A DNA stretch of 64,000 nucleotides from Candidatus Poribacteria bacterium (GTDB lineage: Bacteria; Abyssobacteria; SURF-5): contig JACRIR010000150.1 of assembly GCA_016215705.1 (NCBI GenBank), positions 47,842 to 111,841 of the forward strand, read 5' to 3'. Position numbers and translations under genes: made by a program. The notes beneath the pieces were generated by a model, which saw nothing but the letters and a program-made list of their open reading frames with translations, was not told the DNA's origin and made no database searches. Shown here piece by piece: positions 27,122 through 35,392 of the stretch (positions are counted from its first letter, which is position 1; each line of letters opens with the position of its first letter).

Positions 27122-28456
27122 ATGACAGGCTGGCGGAAATATTGGGATGAAAAAATAGAGACGATGCCCGGCGCCGAACTCGAAAAGTTGGAGAGCGCAA
27201 GATTGCGGAAGCAACTTTCCTACGTCTATGCGAAATCTCCTTTCTACAAGAAGAAGTTCGACGAGGCCGGAATAGATGTCGTCCGCATTGCATCGGTCAG
27301 GGACTTGCCACGGCTTCCCTTCACTACAAAGGACGACCTTCGGCAGACTCAGGCCGAGTTCGGGGGGCTCGGCGGACACCAGTGCGCGCCCATGCGCGAC
27401 ATCATCAGGATTCAGGGGACAAGCGGAACAACCGGCAAACCGCTCTTCATCGGGCTTACCCGCAACGACGCCCACTTGTGGCAGGAACTGTTCGCGCGAC
27501 ATGGATGGACCGGCGGACTCCGTCCCGACGACGTCATGATAAATCCGGCTGACTTCGGTCTGTTCATAGGAGGACTGAGTGAAAGTGTCGGCGCAGAGTA
27601 TCTTGGCGTGACCGTCATTCCTCTTCCGCTTGTGAGCGCAGGCATGCAGAAACTGCTCGATATCATGGTCGAGTTCAAACCCACAGTCCTGTTCTCGACG
27701 CCTTCAGCCACCATGTTCCTCGAGAAGATTGTTCGCGATATGCTCGGCAAACAACCGATCGAGATGGGATTCAAGAAAGGCTTCATGGCAGGCGAGACAC
27801 TGACCGAAGGGGACCGCAGACACATCGAATCGACGTGGGGGATCAAAGCGCGCAACTTCTACGGCATGGCTGATGTGGCAGCGGACATAGCCGCCGAATG
27901 CGATGAAGCCGCCGGAATGCACTATTGCGCTCAAGGGGCGGTCATAGCCGAACTGCTTGACCCTGTAAGCCTCGAGCCGATCGAAATGGCCGACGGCGTC
28001 GAAGGCGAAATCGTGTTCACCACGATCGACCGCGAGGCCACGCCGGTGATTCGCTATCGAATCCGCGATGTTGTGCGCGTGCATACCGGCGATTGCGCAT
28101 GCGGGCGCACCAGCTTCCGTTTTCGCGTAATCGGCAGAACCGACGACATGCTCAAGGTGAAAGGCGTGAATGTGTTCCCTGCCGCCGTCAAGAACGTCAT
28201 CGCCTCGTTCTCGCCCCGGACAACCGGCGAGATGCGCATCGTGCTCAGAAAACCCGGCCCTGCGGTCGGCGAGAACCTGCGCATAAAGGTCGAACATGGA
28301 TCCGGACTCTCGCCTGCTGAACTCGAAGACCTGAAGGAATCGCTGACACGCGCCATTCGCGAAAAGCTGGTCTTCAAGCCGGTAATCGAACTAGTACCGC
28401 CCGACACATTCCCGAAATCAGAATATAAGATCGAGTATTTCGAGAAGTTGTTTTGA
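27122..28456 (+). CDS. Phenylacetate-CoA ligase-like adenylating enzyme (PaaK family)
   Basis: A 444-residue ANL-superfamily ligase converting an aromatic or related acid, ATP and CoA to the acyl-CoA. P-loop-like IRIQGTSGTTGKPLFIGLT (about 96-114), FYGMADVAADIAAEC, VIRYRIRDVVRV (adenylate binding) and GRTDDMLKVKGVNVFPAAV (hinge and C-domain) are family landmarks; paired cysteines (GDCACG) may contribute to a zinc site. The ATG follows GGGAGC, 16 bp after the acylase stop, so the two are co-transcribed. It may activate the acid freed by the upstream acylase. Phenylacetate is not proven as substrate. Confidence 0.88.
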   Translation: MTGWRKYWDEKIETMPGAELEKLESARLRKQLSYVYAKSPFYKKKFDEAGIDVVRIASVRDLPRLPFTTKDDLRQTQAEFGGLGGHQCAPMRDIIRIQGTSGTTGKPLFIGLTRNDAHLWQELFARHGWTGGLRPDDVMINPADFGLFIGGLSESVGAEYLGVTVIPLPLVSAGMQKLLDIMVEFKPTVLFSTPSATMFLEKIVRDMLGKQPIEMGFKKGFMAGETLTEGDRRHIESTWGIKARNFYGMADVAADIAAECDEAAGMHYCAQGAVIAELLDPVSLEPIEMADGVEGEIVFTTIDREATPVIRYRIRDVVRVHTGDCACGRTSFRFRVIGRTDDMLKVKGVNVFPAAVKNVIASFSPRTTGEMRIVLRKPGPAVGENLRIKVEHGSGLSPAELEDLKESLTRAIREKLVFKPVIELVPPDTFPKSEYKIEYFEKLF

Positions 28457-28596
28457 TCGCAATGGACGTAAAGTAACATATTCTGTGGCCTGAGACCTCT
28501 CTCTACGCCTTTGCGGTTCAGCTCGGTTTTGGTCCAAAACCTGGAATCCCAAATAAGGATATCTACAGTCAATAGCTCTCCTATGGGGGAATTATC

Positions 28597-29559
28597 ATGA
28601 GCGGAATTATTGACGTCTCGAGCACAGTGCCGACACCCGAATTCTTGTATGACGGCATTTTGCATATGCCGGAAATATATAGGGGCTATCTGCGTGTGTT
28701 TGCGCCTCCAGGCCTTCGGGCGGCGGGCTTCGGCCTGGAGAGAATCGAGCAAATACTCAAATCGATGACACAGGAGGACCTCATTGATTTTCTGTCCCAG
28801 CAGATGGATGGGTTTCCGCGCGATGTGGATGAATTCATCGCGGCGCTCGATTCCGCCGGAATACGAGCGTCGGCTCTCCACAATTTCGACGAGCAGACTA
28901 CCACGGGCGTAGAGCCGATTCCGAACGACAAGGTCGCGGAGATTACAAAGAAATACCCGGAAAGATTTATCGGCTTTGCCGGAATTGACCCGCACAAGGG
29001 AAAAGCGGCCATTGCAGAAATCGACAAGTGCATCAGAGAGCTTCGATTGAGCGGAGTCGCGTTGCGGCCGTTCATGCACGATATCTATGCAAACGATCAA
29101 AAATACTTCCCGATTTACGAACGATGCGAAGAACTCGGCGTGCCGATATGGATACACACGTCAATCAACTGGACAACGAAGAGGCGAATGGACTATGGTC
29201 GGCCGATATACCTGGATGACGTGTGCATCAGATACCCGGGATTGAAACTCATCGCCGGCCATGGCGGCTGGCCGTGGGTGAATGAGATGGTCGCGCTCGC
29301 ATGGAGGCATGATAATCTATACCTCGACATTTCGGCCCATCGCCCGAAATATCTTGCAACTCAAGGCAGCGGCTGGGAGATGCTGCTGCATTTCGGCAAT
29401 ACTACGATTCAGGACAAAGTGCTCTTCGGCTCCGATTGGCTCAATCTCGGCATGCACATCTCAAAGGTCCTGGAGGAAGTCCGCTCGCTTCCTTTAAAAC
29501 CGTCCGTGCTCGACAAATGGTTGCACGCGAACGCCGAGCGTGTATTTGGACCAAGCTGA
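28597..29559 (+). CDS. Amidohydrolase-2 family metal-dependent hydrolase/decarboxylase
   Basis: A 320-residue TIM-barrel protein of the Amidohydro_2 (ACMSD-like) group. Features: ERFIGFAGIDPHKGKAAIAEI, LSGVALRPFMHDIYANDQKYFPIYERCEELGVPIWIHTSINW, LKLIAGHGGWPWVNEMVALAWRHDNLYLDISAHRPKY and VLFGSDWLNLGMH, supplying the metal and catalytic histidines and the final aspartate. The usual N-terminal HxH is not evident (it begins MSGIIDVSSTVPTPEF), as in some atypical members. ATG with GGGGGA 6 bp upstream; the 140-bp gap from the ligase carries a degenerate CGCAAAGGCG-type repeat. Function within the acylase operon is inferred only. Confidence 0.8.
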   Translation: MSGIIDVSSTVPTPEFLYDGILHMPEIYRGYLRVFAPPGLRAAGFGLERIEQILKSMTQEDLIDFLSQQMDGFPRDVDEFIAALDSAGIRASALHNFDEQTTTGVEPIPNDKVAEITKKYPERFIGFAGIDPHKGKAAIAEIDKCIRELRLSGVALRPFMHDIYANDQKYFPIYERCEELGVPIWIHTSINWTTKRRMDYGRPIYLDDVCIRYPGLKLIAGHGGWPWVNEMVALAWRHDNLYLDISAHRPKYLATQGSGWEMLLHFGNTTIQDKVLFGSDWLNLGMHISKVLEEVRSLPLKPSVLDKWLHANAERVFGPS

Positions 29560-29612
29560 TCTCAAGTACTAGTGCAGCGTTTCTTAAATAACATGCGTTA
29601 GCTCGACGATGT

Positions 29613-29713
29613 CCCCCCCTTTGCAAAGGGGGGAGGGGGGATTTAAAACTCCTGTTTCCCAAGGACTTCTGTGACTTCTCAATCCCCCTTTGTCCCCCTT
29701 TTTCAAAGGGGGA
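29613..29713. repeat. Poly-C/poly-G hairpin repeats (CCCCCTTTG...CAAAGGGGG)
   Basis: Two copies in the gap after the amidohydrolase: a perfect 20-bp palindrome CCCCCCTTTGCAAAGGGGGG (29614-29633) and a longer pair CCCCCTTTG ... CAAAGGGGG (about 29684-29712). The same core occurs at 38066-38106 and partly at 32762-32790. They may act as bidirectional terminators. Confidence 0.7.
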
Positions 29714-29792
29714 GCACTGCAATAAAATCTGGGAAGCGCTCTACTAGATGCTCTCAAGCTCAACAACCGGCTTATGCTCTGGATAAGTCATT

Positions 29793-30380
29793 ATGCTTAT
29801 AGAAATCCTATTGGTGCTGCTGATTATCGGCGTGCTTCTAGCGGGGCCCACCTTCGAGAGCATTTGGACGGCGATAGCGGTATACGGCGGAATCATTATG
29901 GGAATGATTCTTGCCCTTTGGTACTCAGGGCGGCTTTCGGGCGAAATTGCCGGTTTCCTGCTCGGTGGCTCGGCTGCCGGAAAAGCAAAGAAGACCTACG
30001 ATCTGGCGCAGAAATGCGAGGTCGAGCACAAATTCGAAGAAGCTGTCGCCTTGTACCGCAGCGCACTCGAAAGCGACAAGAAGAATCCGTCGCCGAGAAT
30101 CAGACTTGCCGATCTCTACTACAGGTTGGAGGATTACGACAATTGCATCAGATATATGCGCGAGGCGCTGACCTTGGCGGCAAGCATGAGCGAGAGCGAG
30201 CGTGTCTCATTGATGAACCGCCTCGCGGACGTGTACATGCAGCGGAAACAGGACACAGCAGCGGCCATTTCCATCCTTAAGAGAATCACCGAGGAATTCC
30301 CTAAGAGCAAACATGCCGTTTATGCGCGCGAACGCATGATACAGATAAGGGACGAGATCAGAAACGAAAACAAAGGCTGA
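29793..30380 (+). CDS. Membrane-anchored TPR protein
   Basis: 195 residues. Two N-terminal hydrophobic segments (LIEILLVLLIIGVLLAG, about 2-18, and AIAVYGGIIMGMILALWY, about 27-44) are followed by a soluble region of TPR-like helix pairs: YDLAQKCEVEHKFEEAVALYRSALESDKKNPSPRIRLADLYYRLEDYDNCIRYMREAL and a third starting ERVSLMNRLADVYMQRKQDTAAAISIL. Such proteins are scaffolds; partners are unknown. It stands in its own transcription unit between repeats, ahead of the Acs-like gene. Function not assigned. Confidence 0.75.
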   Translation: MLIEILLVLLIIGVLLAGPTFESIWTAIAVYGGIIMGMILALWYSGRLSGEIAGFLLGGSAAGKAKKTYDLAQKCEVEHKFEEAVALYRSALESDKKNPSPRIRLADLYYRLEDYDNCIRYMREALTLAASMSESERVSLMNRLADVYMQRKQDTAAAISILKRITEEFPKSKHAVYARERMIQIRDEIRNENKG

Positions 30381-30383
30381 TTA

Positions 30384-30488
30384 GACCGCAAAGGCGCAAA
30401 GTGCGCAAAGAAGAAGGCGACGGAAATCCTTCTTTTGTTTCGTTCCTTTTGTCTCTGACCTTTGCGAACTTCGCGCTTCTGCGGTTCA
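30384..30488. repeat. Imperfect inverted repeat, CCGCAAAGGCGCAAAG type
   Basis: Arm 1 ACCGCAAAGGCGCAAAGTG (from 30385) pairs imperfectly with arm 2 CCTTTGCGAACTTCGCGCTT plus CTGCGGTT (about 30459-30486). A degenerate single copy is near 28508-28520. Non-coding; a repeat of this type is widespread in environmental genomes. Confidence 0.6.
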
Positions 30489-30509
30489 ATTATGTCCGCA
30501 TCGTTGATG

Positions 30510-30518
30510 TGGTATAAT
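30510..30518 (+). promoter_or_regulatory. Extended -10 promoter of the acyl-CoA synthetase gene
   Basis: TGGTATAAT at 30510-30518 fits the extended -10 pattern TGnTATAAT; no good -35 box lies 16-18 bp upstream. It is 51 bp before the synthetase ATG. Confidence 0.45.
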
Positions 30519-30568
30519 GTCCGCGTTTTGTATGGAGCGGCCGGATGGGACTACATGAGGAGAGAGCG

Positions 30569-32503
30569 ATGAAGAATATCATTTGGAAGCCATACGGAGA
30601 CTATAAGACCAAGAGTAACATCAAGCGTTTCATGCGGAAACACAAGATCAAGGACTATGACGAGCTCATCAAGAAATCAATAGCTGACACAGAATGGTTT
30701 TGGGATGCGGCGCTGAAGGACCTTGGTGTCGAATGGTACGAGCCCTACACAAAGGTGCTTGATGCCTCGGCCGGCTTCCCGTGGGCAAAGTGGTTCATCG
30801 GCGGCAAAATGAACATTGTCCACAACTGCCTCGATCGCCACGCTCTAGGTTGGCGTCGCAACAAGCTTGCAGTCATTTGGGAAGCCGATGACGGTTCGGT
30901 CCGCACCGTTTCTTACTGGCAGTTGTATAACGAGGTGAACCGGCTCGCAAATGCGCTCAAGAGCCTCGGCATCAAGAAGGGCGACGCCGTAGGCATCTAT
31001 ATGCCAATGGTGCCTGAGATAGTGACCGTGCTGATGGGCTGCCTGAAAATCGGCGCGGTCGCCATTCCGGTCTTTTCGGGTTTCGGCGCAACTGCGCTTG
31101 CGACACGCCTGGGCGACGCCGAAGCCAAGGTTCTGTTCACCGCCGACGGCTCGGCCCGCCGTGGCAAGTTGGTGCAGATAAAGAGAGAGGCGGACAAAGC
31201 CGTCGCAATGACCCCGAGCATCAAGAGCGTGGTAGTACTCAAGCGCATGGGAGTCGATATAGATTTCAAAGAAGGTCGCGACATATGGTGGCACGACCTC
31301 GTCCCGAAACAATCGTCGCAATGCGAGACCGAAAAGCTCGACGCCGAGGATTATTCACTCATCATCTACACTTCGGGCACAACCGGCAAACCGAAGGGAA
31401 CCGTGCACACGCACGCAGGCTGCATGGCGCAGATGGCGAAGGAATTGGGCTACTATTTCGACGTCAAGGAAGAGGACACCTTCTTTTGGGTGACCGACAT
31501 CGGCTGGATGATGGGCCCGTGGGAAATAATCGGTGTGCAGAACTTCGGCGGCACATATCTGATATTCGAGGGAGCGCCGGACTATCCGCAGCCGGACCGG
31601 CTGTGGGACGTGTGCGAGCGGCACGGAGTGACCATCCTCGGCATCTCACCAACCGCAATCAGGCTGCTCATGCGTTCGGGAGTCGATTGGGTGAAGAAAC
31701 ATGACCTCTCGAAGATCAGGATTCTCGGCTCGACCGGAGAGCCGTGGGACCCTGAATCGTACCAGTGGTTCTTCGAGCACGTCGGCGGCAAGCGGTGTCC
31801 AATCATCAATATTTCGGGTGGCACGGAAATCGTCGGCTGCCTGATGGCGCCCCTCCCCATCGCAAGTTTGAAGCCATGTACACTCCGCGGCCCGGGACTC
31901 GCGATGGATATTGACGTATACGATGAGGACGGCAAGCCCATTCGCGGAGGCATCGGCCATCTTGTGTGCAAGAAGCCGGCGCCCTCGATGACCAAGGGAT
32001 TCCTTAAAGACCCGGACCGCTACATCTCAACCTACTTCTCTCGCTGGCCGAACATATGGTATCACGGCGACTGGGCGCACGTCGATGAGGACGGCTATTG
32101 GTTCCTGCACGGACGCGCCGACGACACTATCAAGGTATCGGGCCGGCGAACGGGCCCTGCGGAAATCGAGGCGGCCCTGATCGAGCACCCTGCCGTCTCC
32201 GAAGCGGCTGCCATCGGGGTCCCGCACGAAATAAAAGGCGAGGGTGTCGTCTGCTTCGTTGTGCTGCACCCTGCCCACCAGCCAAGCGAGGAGTTACGCA
32301 ACGAGCTGAAGGAGCAAGTAGTCAAAATCATGGGGAAGACGCTGCGGCCGGAAGACCTGCGGTTCGTTACAGCGCTCCCCAAAACACGCTCGGCCAAGAT
32401 AGTGCGCGGGGTCATACGAAAGAAATGGCTCGGTCAGGACGTCGGCGATATCGCATCGGTTGAGAACACGGATGCAATCGAAGAGATAGCGCGCGCGAAA
32501 TGA
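30569..32503 (+). CDS. Acetyl/acyl-CoA synthetase (AMP-forming), Acs-like
   Basis: 644 residues from the ATG at 30569, which has GAGGAG 6 bp upstream; an ATG at 30545 precedes that site. The N-terminal domain resembles acetyl-CoA synthetase (MNIVHNCLDRH, GDAVGIYMPMVPEIVTVLMGCLKIGAVAIPVFSGFGATALATRL). The P-loop is SLIIYTSGTTGKPKGTVHTHAG; WYHGDWAHVDEDGYWFLHGRADDTIKVSGRRTGPAEIEAAL is the hinge and C-domain, and LPKTRSAKIVRGVIRK holds the acetylation-sensitive catalytic lysine. Cytoplasmic, making acyl-CoA from acetate or another short acid; chain length is uncertain. Confidence 0.9.
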   Translation: MKNIIWKPYGDYKTKSNIKRFMRKHKIKDYDELIKKSIADTEWFWDAALKDLGVEWYEPYTKVLDASAGFPWAKWFIGGKMNIVHNCLDRHALGWRRNKLAVIWEADDGSVRTVSYWQLYNEVNRLANALKSLGIKKGDAVGIYMPMVPEIVTVLMGCLKIGAVAIPVFSGFGATALATRLGDAEAKVLFTADGSARRGKLVQIKREADKAVAMTPSIKSVVVLKRMGVDIDFKEGRDIWWHDLVPKQSSQCETEKLDAEDYSLIIYTSGTTGKPKGTVHTHAGCMAQMAKELGYYFDVKEEDTFFWVTDIGWMMGPWEIIGVQNFGGTYLIFEGAPDYPQPDRLWDVCERHGVTILGISPTAIRLLMRSGVDWVKKHDLSKIRILGSTGEPWDPESYQWFFEHVGGKRCPIINISGGTEIVGCLMAPLPIASLKPCTLRGPGLAMDIDVYDEDGKPIRGGIGHLVCKKPAPSMTKGFLKDPDRYISTYFSRWPNIWYHGDWAHVDEDGYWFLHGRADDTIKVSGRRTGPAEIEAALIEHPAVSEAAAIGVPHEIKGEGVVCFVVLHPAHQPSEELRNELKEQVVKIMGKTLRPEDLRFVTALPKTRSAKIVRGVIRKKWLGQDVGDIASVENTDAIEEIARAK

Positions 32504-32561
32504 GGAAGCTTTACTTCGCGGAGAGTATCCCAGCGGGGATGACGCCGACCGAATTTTCGCC

Positions 32562-32590
32562 TTGACCCACGCGGGAAAACGCAGTATAAT
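32562..32590 (+). promoter_or_regulatory. Strong sigma-70 promoter
   Basis: -35 TTGACC (32562-32567), exact 17-bp spacer, -10 TATAAT (32585-32590). One mismatch to full consensus. The first thing downstream is the hairpin-rich segment, not a gene. Confidence 0.75.
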
Positions 32591-32596
32591 AAAAAT

Positions 32597-32687
32597 TGAA
32601 AGCTCCGGACAGGGACATACCCGCAAATTGGGTTTGTCCCTGTTCTCCCGGACATTCCGCCGTACCAAAAAACGGCGGTATTTTGTT
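32597..32687 (+). ncRNA. Candidate ~90-nt structured small RNA
   Basis: Starts about 7 bp after a near-perfect -10 box. Contains a 9-bp stem ACAGGGACA/TGTCCCTGT (32609-32617 with 32635-32643) with an inner ACCC/GGGT, then CCGCCGT/ACGGCGG (32657-32663 with 32672-32678) followed by TATTTTGTT, which could terminate transcription. The first hairpin resembles the element at 50925-50952, so part of it may be a dispersed repeat. RNA status is inferred from promoter, stem and U-rich end only. Confidence 0.4.
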
Positions 32688-33064
32688 AATGTCTCCCGGA
32701 AAATGGGGCAGAAACCTGGTCTTGTTATTTCTCCTTTGATGCCGGAAGCATTGTGAAAATCCTCCCTACCCCCATTGTAAAAGGGGGACAAGAGAAGCTT
32801 TTTGCGGAGAGGGTAATAAGAGATCAGAGTTTCAGGAGAGGGTAATGAGAGATTAGGGTTTCAACACTGGAATAATATATGGAAGACCCTGGCAGTACAA
32901 GCCGAAAATATGCAGACGCAAATCTGCACGAAAGAACATTCCGATACTCTGGATCCGTTGCCGCTGCTTCGGCCAACCCGATGAATATTTGTCGAGTGGC
33001 CGCGGCCTGAGGCGCCCTGATTCGCCTCCGGCGGCAAGCGATACGATCCTGCCGGAGGTGAATA

Positions 33065-34444
33065 GTGAAGAATATCCTTCTTGTTCCGGAACTCCGCGAG
33101 CTCCTTGCGGAAAACAACCCCCAGAACCTGCGTGAGTTCTGCGAGTCATCCCACCCTGCCGACATCGCCGAGTTTCTTAGCGCGCTGGAACCGGATGAGA
33201 TTGGCCGCGTGCTTTCCTGCGCTGACCCGCGCATACGGGTCGCTATCTTCCCTTACTTCGATATCGACGTCCAGTTGGGGCTCGCCGAGAGAATGCGTCG
33301 CGCAGAACTCGTCGAACTCGTCTCGAACATGTCCTCGGACGAGCGTGTCGACTTCATAAAGAAGTTGCCCGAGGAAGAAATACAACTGCTGATGCCCGGC
33401 ATCGCTCAGGCCGAGCGTGAAGACATCCGAAAACTTGCCTCGCACCCGGAAGGCACGGCAGGCGCCGTCATGTCATCGGATTACGCCACGCTGTCAGCCG
33501 GACTCACGGTTCAAGAGGCAATCGAGAAGCTCCGACTCGAAGCGCCCGACAAAGAGACCATCTACTATGCGTACGTCATTGACGACCAGCGTAAGCTCAT
33601 AGGCATCGTTTCCTTGAAGGACCTTATCCTCGCCAGGCCGAACCAACGCATGGCCGACATCATGCATCCGGAGCCGATCTACGCTCGAGTCGACGAAGAC
33701 CAGGAAGAAGTGGCCCGCAAGATTGCGAAATACGACCTTATTGCCATTCCGGTCATAAACGGAGGAGGAGGGCTGGTTGGCATTGTCACACATGATGATG
33801 CGATGGACATATTGCGGGTTGAGCAGACAGAGGACCTGGAAAAATTCATGGGCTTGACCGGCGCCGTCAGGGAGGAAGACTATCTCTCTGTGCCCATATT
33901 CACCCACTATCGAAGAAGAGTCATCTGGCTGGCCACGCTCGCCATGTTGGAGCTGATTTCGGGCACAATACTTCATGTATACGAACACGTGCTTACCAGC
34001 GTATTCATTCTGGCTCTTTACATGCCTATGCTAGCGGGCTCAGGCGGCAATTCGGGTTCTCAGTCGGCCACGGTCGTGGTGCGGGCTCTTGCGCTCCAGC
34101 AAGTAAGGTCCGGCGATGTCCTCCGTGTCCTGTGGAGAGAACTGAGAGTCGGACTCCTTTTGAGTATGACTCTGATGCTGGTCTCCACCGGCAGAATTAT
34201 TCTCCTGGGACGTGAAACCGCGCTCCTGGGAGGATTCTCGTTGTCCCATATAGGAGCCGTTGTCGCGACGGCCCTTGGGTTGCAGGTAGTGAGTTCGACG
34301 CTTTTCGGATCGTTGCTGCCGCTGATTGCGGCAAAAGTGAAACTTGATCCGGCAGTAGTGGCCAGCCCCTTGCTGGCAAGCATGGTGGACATAACCGGGC
34401 TGCTGATTTATTTTAATACTGCGAGGTTGATGCTGGGAGTCTGA
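33065..34444 (+). CDS. mgtE: Magnesium transporter MgtE
   Basis: 459 residues, normal for MgtE, a dimeric Mg2+ channel of the inner membrane gated by cytoplasmic magnesium. The N domain (about 1-130, LRELLAENNPQNLREFCESSHPADIAEFLSALEPDEIGRVL) is followed by two CBS domains (about 135-260: MSSDYATLSAGLTVQEAIEKLR ... DIMHPEPIYARVDEDQEEVARKIAKYDLIAIPVING) and a membrane domain with five hydrophobic segments including ILALYMPMLAGSGGNSGSQSATVVVRALAL, the conserved pore motif. GTG start with GGAGGTG upstream. Neighbours suggest no special link. Confidence 0.95.
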   Translation: MKNILLVPELRELLAENNPQNLREFCESSHPADIAEFLSALEPDEIGRVLSCADPRIRVAIFPYFDIDVQLGLAERMRRAELVELVSNMSSDERVDFIKKLPEEEIQLLMPGIAQAEREDIRKLASHPEGTAGAVMSSDYATLSAGLTVQEAIEKLRLEAPDKETIYYAYVIDDQRKLIGIVSLKDLILARPNQRMADIMHPEPIYARVDEDQEEVARKIAKYDLIAIPVINGGGGLVGIVTHDDAMDILRVEQTEDLEKFMGLTGAVREEDYLSVPIFTHYRRRVIWLATLAMLELISGTILHVYEHVLTSVFILALYMPMLAGSGGNSGSQSATVVVRALALQQVRSGDVLRVLWRELRVGLLLSMTLMLVSTGRIILLGRETALLGGFSLSHIGAVVATALGLQVVSSTLFGSLLPLIAAKVKLDPAVVASPLLASMVDITGLLIYFNTARLMLGV

Positions 34445-34507
34445 TCAGTCTCCGAGCAGACCATGTGCCTATGGAAACTTCCGGCTTCCCTCATGGTGAG
34501 CGGGCTG

Positions 34508-34652
34508 GAATTGTGCAAATAAATTCGCGCCCACAAAAACCGATTCCTGCCTTCAACGGATATTTCAACGCGATACTTTGGGGTGCGAATTTGCTCGCGT
34601 ATCGAATTCTGCCCGGACAGCCTCTCTTGATGCGAGTTTACTTGCACAATTC
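34508..34652. repeat. Nested inverted repeats upstream of acpS
   Basis: Outer arms of 21 nt at 34508-34528 (GAATTGTGCAAATAAATTCG plus C) and 34632-34652 pair with about two mismatches; an inner inverted copy, GGGGTGCGAATTTGCTCGC, sits at about 34582-34600. The same element is at 4178-4210. Non-coding. Confidence 0.65.
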
Positions 34653-34679
34653 AATGAACGATTCTGTTATAATTCTAAT

Positions 34680-35057
34680 ATGTCACTTATAGGCACCGGC
34701 ATAGACATAGTTGAAGTGGAACGAATTGAGAAGATGCTCTCTCGTCGGAAAGAGAAATTTCTGGGCCGCGTATTCACAACGGCGGAGACAGATTACTGCA
34801 TGAAAAAGGCCCGGCCGGCCGTGCATCTCGCGGCGAGGTTCGCTGCAAAAGAAGCCGTCGCCAAAGCCCTCGGGACAGGTTTTACAAAAGGTATCCAGAT
34901 GCAGGATATCGAAATTGTCGCCGCCGACAACGCTCCGCCTTCCGTCAAACTCCACGGCACAGCCGCCAGAAGATACGAAACCATCGGGGCCTCCGGGATT
35001 CTCCTTTCCCTTTCCCACACCGGCCAATACGCTCTCGCGCACGCCGATATTTTTTGA
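34680..35057 (+). CDS. acpS: Holo-[acyl-carrier-protein] synthase AcpS
   Basis: 125 residues; transfers 4'-phosphopantetheine from CoA to the ACP serine, activating fatty-acid synthesis. MSLIGTGIDIVEVERIEKML carries the magnesium-binding aspartate of GxDxV/I; FTTAETDYCMKKARPAVHLAARFAAKEAVAKALGTGF holds the RFAAKEA signature, and ISHS/SLSHTGQYALA closes the fold. The ATG at 34680 fits the family length; an open frame extends further upstream into the repeat region and is rejected. Single gene between repeat and promoter. Confidence 0.95.
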   Translation: MSLIGTGIDIVEVERIEKMLSRRKEKFLGRVFTTAETDYCMKKARPAVHLAARFAAKEAVAKALGTGFTKGIQMQDIEIVAADNAPPSVKLHGTAARRYETIGASGILLSLSHTGQYALAHADIF

Positions 35058-35079
35058 CTGGCCAGACAGACAAAAAAAC

Positions 35080-35108
35080 TTGACAACATGCCTGATAGTT
35101 TATATAAT
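35080..35108 (+). promoter_or_regulatory. Perfect-consensus promoter P1 upstream of the ech-etfBA operon
   Basis: -35 TTGACA (35080-35085), exact 17-bp spacer, -10 TATAAT (35103-35108): all twelve consensus bases at optimal spacing. It lies 23 bp after the acpS stop and about 285 bp before the enoyl-CoA hydratase start. Confidence 0.85.
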
Positions 35109-35114
35109 CGCCAC

Positions 35115-35284
35115 GATCAGCGGCTCACCCTGATTGTCCTCTGCTTGAAAGGGACGCTCGATGCGCCCATGCGGCCGAGCATCACCCGGGAAAAGGACCG
35201 GCAGCGGCATCATCTGCCGCCCCTGCACCCGGAAACCCCGCGCCGGCCAGCATGGAGAGAGTTCACTCAATGGTTCAGTCTCAC
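35115..35284 (+). ncRNA. Candidate structured leader or small RNA between P1 and P2
   Basis: About 170 nt from the expected P1 start to P2. Possible stems: ATCAG/CTGAT (35116-35134), GCTCG with CGAGC (near 35156-35181), and a strong GCGGCA-TCATC-TGCCGC hairpin (about 35205-35221) enclosed by further CAG/CTG and CCGG pairing. I could not match it to a known riboswitch, 6S, SRP, tmRNA or RNase P core, and no U-rich terminator follows, so a long untranslated leader is equally possible. Confidence 0.35.
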
Positions 35285-35313
35285 TTGACCATATAAAGCC
35301 GGGATGCTATACT
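35285..35313 (+). promoter_or_regulatory. Strong promoter P2 of the ech-etfBA operon
   Basis: -35 TTGACC (35285-35290), 17-bp spacer, -10 TATACT (35308-35313), two mismatches to consensus. The expected start near 35320 falls within the first CGTTAACG palindrome. Confidence 0.75.
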
Positions 35314-35316
35314 TTC

Positions 35317-35328
35317 CGCGTTAACGCG
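35317..35328. promoter_or_regulatory. Palindromic operator 1 (CGCGTTAACGCG)
   Basis: A perfect 12-bp palindrome at the expected transcription start of P2. It shares the core CGTTAACG with operator 2, whose centre lies 42 bp downstream (four helical turns). A repressor site is inferred; the regulator gene is not in the window. Confidence 0.6.
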
Positions 35329-35359
35329 TTGCGTCAATGGGAGGCGCATACGCGGTTCC

Positions 35360-35369
35360 CCGTTAACGG
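35360..35369. promoter_or_regulatory. Palindromic operator 2 (CCGTTAACGG)
   Basis: A perfect 10-bp palindrome sharing CGTTAACG with operator 1, located between P2 and the enoyl-CoA hydratase gene (start 35393). The pair could hold a dimer of dimers or a looped repressor. Confidence 0.55.
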
Positions 35370-35392
35370 ACACGAACGGAAGAGGAGGCGCC

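Larger units (their letters stand above)
32504..33064. other. 561-bp non-coding region with a candidate small RNA, upstream of mgtE
   Basis: No credible ORF. It holds a strong promoter (32562-32590), a hairpin-rich segment (32597-32687), a CCCCCATTG/AAAAGGGGG pair (about 32768-32788), a direct near-repeat of GAGAGGGTAATGAGAGAT-type sequence (32813-32857), and the ribosome site of mgtE. I see no match to the M-box magnesium riboswitch. Confidence 0.5.

Noticed and set aside
32504-33064. M-box magnesium riboswitch ahead of mgtE
   Set aside because: The location would suit it, but none of the conserved M-box core segments are present.
35088-35288. A 66-codon frame overlapping promoter P1
   Set aside because: It begins inside the P1 spacer and would lose its start from that transcript; no SD, and no family.
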